10,281 nucleotides of DNA, from contig JACDBE010000190.1 in the NCBI GenBank assembly GCA_013695075.1, positions 1-10,281 on the forward strand. The letters run 5' to 3'. The stretch's first letter is position 1. The number at the start of each line of letters is the position of its first letter. The notes beneath the pieces are model-generated. The model saw only the letters and a list, made by a program, of their open reading frames with translations. It searched no databases and had not been told where the DNA came from. A program made the position numbers and the translations under genes. The DNA is from Acidimicrobiia bacterium (GTDB lineage Bacteria; Actinomycetota; Acidimicrobiia; Spongiisociales; UBA5794). Below are positions 5,649 through 10,281 of this stretch, piece after piece.

Positions 5649-6023
5649 GTGACGTCACGAATCGCCATCCAGCGCCTCGAGGGAGCAGCATTGCTCGTCC
5701 TGGCGGTGGTGGCGTTCGCCATGTCCGATCTCAGCTGGTGGTGGCTGGCCTTGTTGCTGCTGGTCCCAGATCTGTCGATGCTGGGCTACCTGGCAGGTGC
5801 CACCACCGGCGCTTTCTTCTACAACCTGGGACATACCCTGGTGTGGCCAGCCGCCCTGCTCGCCTGGGCCCTCCCCACCGACCGGCCGTGGGTGTTGGGG
5901 ATCGGCGCCATCTGGCTGGCCGACATCGGCATGGACCGGGCACTCGGCTACGGGCTGAAGCTGCCGGATGGATTCACCCACACCCATCTCGGCGTCATCG
6001 GGAGATCGCCCCCACCGACATAG
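5649..6023 (+). CDS. DUF4260 small membrane protein
   Basis: A 124-residue integral membrane protein matching DUF4260. Landmarks are RLEGAALLVLAVVAF (9-23), SWWWLALLLLVPDLSMLGYL (29-48), then a Y-N-L-G-H-T core (58-63) and the conserved end IWLADIGMDRALGYGLK (88-104) and HTHLGVIGR (111-119). About four hydrophobic segments are visible (11-26, 29-48, 50-75, 81-95). The invariant His, Asp, Asp-Arg and His-Leu-Gly residues suggest a conserved function, but none is established for the family. GTG 5649 is chosen because a -10-like box precedes it by 7 nt and because family members begin close to the R-L-E-G motif; ATG 5616 and GTG 5631 are in-frame alternatives. It heads a tightly packed + strand group with the small ORF and the MFS transporter. 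Confidence 0.82.
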   Translation: MTSRIAIQRLEGAALLVLAVVAFAMSDLSWWWLALLLLVPDLSMLGYLAGATTGAFFYNLGHTLVWPAALLAWALPTDRPWVLGIGAIWLADIGMDRALGYGLKLPDGFTHTHLGVIGRSPPPT

Positions 6024-6032
6024 GACTTGTAC

Positions 6033-6176
6033 ATGGGATCCGCGACCGGGCTGGACGACCTGCACCAGGACCTCTTCGCCGTCATCGAGCGTCACCTGGC
6101 AGCCCCACCGGGTCCCGGTGCCCGGCCGGTGATGCTGTTCCTCCACGCCTTCCCAGACGACGAGAAGGCGCCGTGA
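6033..6176 (+). CDS. 47-residue small ORF bridging DUF4260 and MFS genes
   Basis: ATG 6033 opens a 47-residue ORF ending in TGA 6174-6176. An AGGA at 6022-6025, overlapping the DUF4260 TAG stop, gives a Shine-Dalgarno at 7-nt spacing. The stop overlaps the MFS GTG start as GTGA, a classic coupling arrangement. The peptide has an amphipathic N-terminal half (GLDDLHQDLFAVIERHLA), a Pro/Gly linker, a short hydrophobic strand (PVMLFLHAF) and a charged end (PDDEKAP). The VMLFLHAFPDD part recalls the first strand of alpha/beta-hydrolases, so it could be a gene remnant. No family is recognised. Its signals support translation, possibly only as a coupling leader for the transporter. Confidence 0.55.
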   Translation: MGSATGLDDLHQDLFAVIERHLAAPPGPGARPVMLFLHAFPDDEKAP

Positions 6177-7441
6177 CCGTCGAGCTGTCGGTCGCCTCGA
6201 TCCATCGCCGCTTTCTTGTGCTGACCGCGGCCCGTTGGCTACCGGTCGGGTTGTGGATCCCGGTCGTCGTCCTCTTCACCCTCGACCGCGGGCTCACCCT
6301 GGTGCAGTTCGGCGCCGTGGCCTCGGTGCAGGGCCTGGTGGTACTGGCCCTGGAGCTGCCCACAGGCGGTCTTGCCGATTCGATTGGTCGGCGCCGCGTC
6401 CTGGTGATCGCCTCGGCGGTGTCGATCGTATCGACTGCCATCTACCTCTCGGCGACCAACCCGATCGCCTTCCTGGTGGCATTTGCGCTCCAGGGCATCT
6501 ACCGGGCGTTGGACAGCGGTCCTCTCGAGGCCTGGTATGTCGATGCCACCCTCGCCGCCGATCCCACTGCCCCCATCGAACGCGGGCTCAGCGCCGCCGG
6601 GATGGTCTTGGGGGTCAGCATCGCCGTCGGCGCCGTCGTCGCCGGCGGGTTGGTGGCGCTGGGTGGCGTGGGCCCGGTGGACGCCCTCGCCGTGCCGATC
6701 GTCGTCTCCCTGGCGATGCAGGTGGTCGCCCTGGTGGCGGTGGCGGTGCTCATGACCGAAACCCGCCCCGCCCCCGGCACCGGCGGGCCGGGTCGGGCGG
6801 CGCTGGCGGCCGGAGCCGCCGTCGCCGATGGATTGCGGCTGCTGCGCTGGTCCCCGGTGCTGATGGCGCTGGTGGCCGTCGAGCTCACCTGGGGGTTCGG
6901 CATGGTCGCCTTCGAGAGCCTCTTTCCGGTGCGGCTCAACGAGATCGTGGGCAGCGGCGACGAGGCGGCCACCATCCTGGGCCCGGTTGCCGCCGCCGCC
7001 TGGCTGGCATCGGCCGCCGGAGCCGCCGTCGTCCCCTGGCTGGGTCGCCGGTTGGGCATGGCACCCGCCGCCGCGCTGATGCGTGTGCTCCAGGGCTTGT
7101 CGGTCGTCGGCATCGGTCTGGCGGTAGGGGTGGTGGGTGCGGTAACGGCCTACCTTGTTTGCTACGCCATCCACGGCGCATCGAACCCGGCGCATCAAAC
7201 CCTGGTGCATGGCCAGGTACAGGGCCCGCTGCGTGCCACCGTGGTGTCGCTCAACTCGATGGCGTCCCATCCGGCGTATGCCGTCGGGCTGCTGGTGCTG
7301 CCGGCCCTTGCCGGCGCCCCCTCGGTATCCCCGGCGATGTACGTCGCCGCCGGGGTCCTCGCCCTGGGGTCGCTGCTGTATATACCTGCCTGGCGGCAGC
7401 GGGTGGCCGGCGCCGATCAGTCTCTGCGGACGACCCGGTAG
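6173..7441 (+). CDS. MFS transporter
   Basis: A 422-residue, strongly hydrophobic protein with about twelve potential membrane segments in two halves. MFS motif A is clear in the loop after helix 2 (GGLADSIGRRRVL, residues 65-77). The sequence ALQGIYRALDSGPLEAWYVD (105-124) matches the helix-4 region of drug-efflux-like MFS proteins, where S-G-x-x-E-A-W-x-x-D is recurrent. A central hydrophilic stretch (about 195-222) and a weaker motif-A echo (GRRLGM, 291-296) mark the second half. The substrate cannot be told; efflux of a small organic compound is the family-based guess. The GTG start overlaps the stop of the small ORF by 4 bases (GTGA), with no strong Shine-Dalgarno of its own, so translation is probably coupled. 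No regulator gene is adjacent. Confidence 0.88.
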   Translation: MTVELSVASIHRRFLVLTAARWLPVGLWIPVVVLFTLDRGLTLVQFGAVASVQGLVVLALELPTGGLADSIGRRRVLVIASAVSIVSTAIYLSATNPIAFLVAFALQGIYRALDSGPLEAWYVDATLAADPTAPIERGLSAAGMVLGVSIAVGAVVAGGLVALGGVGPVDALAVPIVVSLAMQVVALVAVAVLMTETRPAPGTGGPGRAALAAGAAVADGLRLLRWSPVLMALVAVELTWGFGMVAFESLFPVRLNEIVGSGDEAATILGPVAAAAWLASAAGAAVVPWLGRRLGMAPAAALMRVLQGLSVVGIGLAVGVVGAVTAYLVCYAIHGASNPAHQTLVHGQVQGPLRATVVSLNSMASHPAYAVGLLVLPALAGAPSVSPAMYVAAGVLALGSLLYIPAWRQRVAGADQSLRTTR

Positions 7442-7649
7442 CTCCCGCGGGGTCTCGGCCCGATCAAGGATCCGAAGCGCAGCAACCGCTCGGAGCAGCC
7501 TCACCCACAGCTGGCGAGCGGTGGCTACATCGACAGGAAGGGCGTGAAGAGACGGACCTCGCTGTCTGCCATCTTGCCTCTGAGTTGTGCGCTCGGCTCG
7601 CCGGTGTATGTCGAAACTGTGGCTTCCGCAGCGGTGTACCGCAATTTGG
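7442..7649. other. Convergent intergenic region without clear features
   Basis: These 208 bp lie between the ends of the MFS gene and the DUF4267-like gene. Apart from the 8-bp palindrome cccgcggg just after the MFS stop (7444-7451), I see no convincing terminator hairpin, RNA gene or small ORF with a ribosome-binding site. Confidence 0.4.
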
Positions 7650-7988
7650 CTACGCCAGCTCGCTCGGGATGTCGGGCTGGGATCGGTTTCGCCGGATGGC
7701 CCGGATCGTTAGCACCAGACTCAAGAGCCCGAAGGCTGCCGCCGCCGCGGCGATCTTCGGCTTGGTGTTGCGGGTGACGAAGGCATCGCCGAAGTCGAAC
7801 AGCGCTCGGCTTCCGTAGGCGAGCGGACCCCCCTTGGCGAGGAGGAAACCTCCCGACGCCAGGTCGCGAAACCCGATAGTGCGTGCCATCGACTCGGTTA
7901 CTCCCATGGACCGGGCCAGGGTCTCGGGGGAGGCGAGCCCCCAAACCCCGAACCCGAGGGATCCCAGCCCTAGCAACCATCGCATCAC
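7650..7988 (-). CDS. Small membrane protein resembling DUF4267
   Basis: A 112-residue protein with three or four hydrophobic stretches (about 4-18, 44-52, 79-97) and a basic C-terminal tail (RAIRRNRSQ). The central part SMARTIGFRDLASGGFLLAK resembles the G-x-R-D-L-A-x-G motif of DUF4267-type membrane proteins, but I matched this by eye and the assignment is tentative; no function is known. GTG at 7988 is preferred because GGGAG lies 7 nt upstream; ATG 7985 is the next codon. Longer in-frame starts at 8027 and 8096 add a basic, non-conserved-looking extension that would run into the divergent promoter. Divergent from the MBL-rhodanese gene. Confidence 0.65.
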   Translation of the reverse strand: MMRWLLGLGSLGFGVWGLASPETLARSMGVTESMARTIGFRDLASGGFLLAKGGPLAYGSRALFDFGDAFVTRNTKPKIAAAAAAFGLLSLVLTIRAIRRNRSQPDIPSELA

Positions 7989-8057
7989 GATGTCACTCCC
8001 ATCGTCGAATACATGCGGATACCCCATCACGGGCCGGCCAAACCGAGACGTCCTGCG

Positions 8058-8070
8058 CCGGCAGCGCCGG
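8058..8070. repeat. Short inverted repeat in a divergent promoter region
   Basis: The arms ccggc (8058-8062) and gccgg (8066-8070) flank a 3-nt spacer, between the DUF4267-like and MBL-rhodanese genes and about 45 bp ahead of the MBL -10 box. It could be an operator, but such GC-rich dyads arise easily by chance at this base composition. Confidence 0.2.
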
Positions 8071-8113
8071 GGTGATCCGTCGACAACCGCTAGCACTGGC
8101 CGCGCTCGGTCAA

Positions 8114-8119
8114 TATGCT
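8114..8119 (+). promoter_or_regulatory. Putative -10 box TATGCT, leaderless MBL-rhodanese gene
   Basis: TATGCT is followed by 6 nt (cgcggg) and GTG 8126. The spacing and the absence of a Shine-Dalgarno at the usual distance are consistent with transcription starting at the start codon. No convincing -35 hexamer is visible. Confidence 0.5.
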
Positions 8120-8125
8120 CGCGGG

Positions 8126-9493
8126 GTGGAGCTGGTCACCATCAACACGCCTGGGCTGGGTGACAACAGCTACGTCGTCGCCCACGGCGGTACCGCCGTG
8201 GTCATCGACCCGCAGCGTGACATCGAGCGATTCCTGGCCGCCGCCGACGACCTCGGCGCCACGGTGGCGATGGTGTGCGAGACCCATGTGCACAACGATT
8301 ACGTCAGCGGCGCTCCCGCCTTGGCCGACGCCACCGGCGCCGAGCTGGTGCTCCCGGCAGGGTCGGGCGCCGCCTTCCGCTTCCGCCCCGCCTTCCACCA
8401 GGAGGACATCGCCGTTCACGGGCTGACCCTGCGCCCACTGCACACCCCGGGCCACACGCCCGAGCATCTCTCGTACCTGCTGATCTTCGACGACGTGCCA
8501 GTGGGCGTGTTCTCCGGGGGCAGCCTCCTGGTGGGTGCTGCCGGTCGCACCGACCTGCTCGGCTCCGACCGGTCCGAGTCGCTGGCCCGACTCCAGTTCG
8601 GGTCGATCCATCGGCTGGCCTCCTTGCCCGATGCGGTCGCCCTGTATCCAACCCATGGATCGGGGTCGTTCTGCTCGGCGTCTGCGGTTGGCGGCATCAG
8701 CTCGACGATCGGCGCGGAGCGGTCCACCAACCGACTGCTCACCATGGTCGATGCCGACACCTTCGCCGCCGACCAGGTGCGCCGGCTGGAGCGGTACCCG
8801 TCGTACTACCGGCACCTGGGCCCGATCAACCGGCGGCGGCCCGGCGGCATCCCGACCGATCCCATCCCCGCTTTGAACCCGGCGGCGGTGGCCAAGCTGA
8901 TCGACCACGGGGTTGCCGTTGTCGACGCCCGCCCTGCCGCCGCCGTGGCCGCCGGCCGCATCCGCGGGTCGTGGGCCATCGAGCTGGGCGATTCCTTCGC
9001 CACCTGGGTGGGCTGGCTGCTGCCGTTCGCGACACCCCTGGTGCTGGTGCTGGAAGAGCCCGACGAGCTGGCGGAGGCGAGAACGGCGCTGGCCCGGGTC
9101 GGATTCACGGATATCGCCGGGGTGCTGTGGGGAATGGATCAATGGACGGCAGAGCACAACCCGGTCGTCGCCCACCGCACCATGACCCTTCAGGAGTTCG
9201 TCGCCGCCGGGGTTGCCCCTGCCCGTGTGCTCGATGTGCGCGCCCGCAGCGAATGGGACGGCGGACACCTCGCCGGATCGGTCCACCGCTACCTGGTCGA
9301 CCTGGCGGAGTCCCTTCCCGCCGATCTCGATCCCGCTCAGCCGGTCTACGTGGGGTGCGCCAGCGGATCCCGGGCGTCCGTGGCCGCCGGTCTGCTTGCC
9401 GACGCCGGCTACCAACCAGTGGTGCTGCTGGGTGGCAGCATCACCCACCTGGTGGCCATGACCGCCGAAGCGGGGTCAGACAGAAACCGGTAA
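8126..9493 (+). CDS. MBL-fold hydrolase with two C-terminal rhodanese domains
   Basis: A 455-residue three-domain cytoplasmic protein. The metallo-beta-lactamase domain (about 1-240) has the motif THVHNDYVSG (53-62), HTPGH (106-110), RTD (141-143) and PTHGSG (175-180). His54, His110 and Asp143 correspond to the two-His/one-Asp iron site of persulfide dioxygenases (ETHE1/PDO/PRF group). The usual His after Asp58 is Tyr59, a variant that also occurs in this group. Rhodanese domain 1 (about 250-345) has no cysteine in its active loop and is probably non-catalytic. Domain 2 (about 352-448) keeps DVRARSEWDGGHLAGS and the active-site loop CASGSR with Cys411. The likely role is oxidation or transfer of sulfane sulfur (glutathione or other low-molecular-weight persulfide to sulfite, with sulfur passing through Cys411). 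GTG 8126 is set by a -10 box 6 nt upstream and by the usual MBL N-terminus; longer in-frame extensions look non-coding. The M20 gene follows after 32 bp. Confidence 0.9.
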   Translation: MELVTINTPGLGDNSYVVAHGGTAVVIDPQRDIERFLAAADDLGATVAMVCETHVHNDYVSGAPALADATGAELVLPAGSGAAFRFRPAFHQEDIAVHGLTLRPLHTPGHTPEHLSYLLIFDDVPVGVFSGGSLLVGAAGRTDLLGSDRSESLARLQFGSIHRLASLPDAVALYPTHGSGSFCSASAVGGISSTIGAERSTNRLLTMVDADTFAADQVRRLERYPSYYRHLGPINRRRPGGIPTDPIPALNPAAVAKLIDHGVAVVDARPAAAVAAGRIRGSWAIELGDSFATWVGWLLPFATPLVLVLEEPDELAEARTALARVGFTDIAGVLWGMDQWTAEHNPVVAHRTMTLQEFVAAGVAPARVLDVRARSEWDGGHLAGSVHRYLVDLAESLPADLDPAQPVYVGCASGSRASVAAGLLADAGYQPVVLLGGSITHLVAMTAEAGSDRNR

Positions 9494-9496
9494 CTT
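9491..9496 (+). promoter_or_regulatory. Possible -10 box TAACTT for the M20 gene
   Basis: TAACTT overlaps the TAA stop of the MBL-rhodanese gene and lies 29 nt before GTG 9526. A start about 7 nt downstream would give a leader of about 23 nt that includes the aaggag Shine-Dalgarno. Read-through from the upstream gene is equally possible. Confidence 0.25.
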
Positions 9497-9525
9497 CAAC
9501 TTCTCGCCGCCAAGGAGCCTGTGTC

Positions 9526-10281
9526 GTGGACCCCAAGCAGCTGATCGTCGATCGGTTCGATACGGTCGAGAGCGAGCTGCGGGAAATCTCCCGCTGGCTG
9601 TACGAACACCCGGAGATCGCCAACGAGGAGCGGGCCTCCTCCGCCAGGTTGGTGGAGTTCCTCCGCGAGCAAGGGATGCATGTGGAGTATCCGGCGTGGG
9701 GCTTGGAGACAGCGTTCGACGCCCGTGCCGGTGGGGAGGGGCCCGAGGTGGTGATTTGTGCCGAGTACGACGCCCTCCCCGAGGTGGGGCACGCCTGCGG
9801 CCACAACATCATCGCCACCGCGGCGTGCGGTGCCGGGGTGGCGCTGGCCGAGGTGGCCGGCGACCTCGGGTTCCGGGTGCGTGTGCTGGGAACCCCGGCC
9901 GAGGAGGCGCACGGGGGCAAGATCGACCTCATCAACGCCGGGGCGTTCGCCTCGGCGGCGGCGGCGATGATGATCCATCCTGCGCCGGAGGACACCGTCG
10001 ACCCGGTGTTCCTCTCCGTGACCCACCTCGAGATCGAGTACCACGGCAAGGAGTCACACGCCGCATTCGCCCCCCAGGTTTCGATCAACGCCCTCGACGC
10101 CGCCGTGCAGGCCTACAACAACATCTCGATGCTGCGCCAGACCCTGTACTCCACCGACAAGGTGCACGGCACCATCACCTACGGCGGGGGTGCCCCCAAC
10201 GTTATCCCGTCGTTCACCTCGCTGGCCTTCTACGTCCGGGCGATCAGCCTGGAGCGGCTCGAGGTGCTGGAGGCCAAGGTG
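9526..10281 (+). CDS. M20-family amidohydrolase, partial (3' end off window)
   Basis: The first 252 residues of a metallopeptidase/amidohydrolase of family M20, nearest by eye to the PM20D2/AbgB-like (M20D) group that cleaves amide bonds of small N-acyl or dipeptide substrates. Metal-site motifs are AEYDALPEVGHACGHN (79-94, with Cys91 and His93), GTPAEEAHGGK (122-132, catalytic and ligand Glu126/127) and MMIHP (148-152, His151). The lid/dimerisation domain begins with HLEIEYHGKESHAAFAP (167-183), and GTITYGGGAPNVIP (215-228) is typical of the family. The fourth-ligand region would lie beyond the edge. There is no signal peptide. GTG 9526 is chosen because aaggag (9512-9517) precedes it by 8 nt; the GTG at 9521 is out of frame. 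It lies 32 bp after the MBL-rhodanese gene in the same direction, but no functional link is evident. Confidence 0.9.
   Translation, partial: MDPKQLIVDRFDTVESELREISRWLYEHPEIANEERASSARLVEFLREQGMHVEYPAWGLETAFDARAGGEGPEVVICAEYDALPEVGHACGHNIIATAACGAGVALAEVAGDLGFRVRVLGTPAEEAHGGKIDLINAGAFASAAAAMMIHPAPEDTVDPVFLSVTHLEIEYHGKESHAAFAPQVSINALDAAVQAYNNISMLRQTLYSTDKVHGTITYGGGAPNVIPSFTSLAFYVRAISLERLEVLEAKV

Noticed and set aside
6235..7818. 527-codon + strand frame over the MFS gene
   Set aside because: Shadow frame: Arg/Gly-rich and without motifs, while the MFS frame has motif A and membrane segments.
7883..8125. Upstream extension of the MBL-rhodanese gene
   Set aside because: It would overlap the - strand DUF4267-like gene and lacks MBL features. 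The box-plus-6-nt spacing points to GTG 8126.
8090..9448. 452-codon - strand frame opposite the MBL-rhodanese gene
   Set aside because: His/Gln/Gly-rich shadow; the + strand frame carries all MBL and rhodanese motifs.
1..10281. Mobile element, CRISPR array, defence system, tRNA or rRNA
   Set aside because: No transposase, integrase, nuclease or toxin motifs, no regularly spaced repeats, and no tRNA- or rRNA-like sequence were seen. Gene content looks chromosomal.

Overview
The window is GC-rich, densely packed DNA from a free-living actinobacterium-like chromosome. An Acidimicrobiia-type lineage is plausible but cannot be proved from this sequence. Supporting signs are strong G/C preference at third codon positions, frequent GTG starts, TANNNT -10 boxes with poor -35 boxes, several genes that look leaderless, and hairpin terminators without U-tracts. 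All recognisable genes look like ordinary cellular genes. I see no insertion sequence, phage gene, CRISPR array, tRNA or rRNA.

Layout. Positions 1-265 hold two inverted repeats and a promoter. A + strand pair follows: an Asp-box (BNR) beta-propeller (266-1327) and, 7 bp later, a MoaD/ThiS-like sulfur carrier ending in Gly-Gly (1335-1604). A convergent DUF4230 membrane-anchored protein lies on the - strand (1618-2277). Divergent from it is a membrane-quality-control pair: an NfeD-like protein with an unusual N-terminal HAAS-like helical segment (2352-3125) and a slipin/QmcA-type SPFH protein (3159-4082). An 18-bp-stem hairpin separates this pair from a convergent Lgt-like integral membrane protein (4133-5050, -), which is preceded on the same strand by a VOC/glyoxalase-like protein (5110-5487, -). 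The next + strand group is a DUF4260 membrane protein (5649-6023), a 47-codon small ORF (6033-6176) and an MFS transporter (6173-7441). These are linked by a ribosome-binding site over a stop codon and a 4-base GTGA overlap. A small membrane protein resembling DUF4267 (7650-7988, -) is divergent from an MBL-fold protein with two rhodanese domains (8126-9493, +). An M20-family amidohydrolase (9526 to the right edge, +) is cut by the window end.

Functional picture. NfeD and SPFH very probably act together in membrane microdomains. The MBL/double-rhodanese protein keeps the iron ligands of persulfide dioxygenases and one rhodanese cysteine, so it probably handles sulfane sulfur. The MoaD-like protein is a sulfur carrier whose acceptor is not apparent; its tight pairing with a beta-propeller is the least explained gene association here.

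The most notable non-genic pattern is a recurring start architecture. A TANNNT box sits exactly 6 nt before a GTG start at three unrelated genes (NfeD, Lgt-like, MBL-rhodanese) and 7 nt before a fourth (DUF4260). This supports leaderless transcripts and fixes start codons that have no Shine-Dalgarno sequence. I found no clear undescribed multi-gene system.
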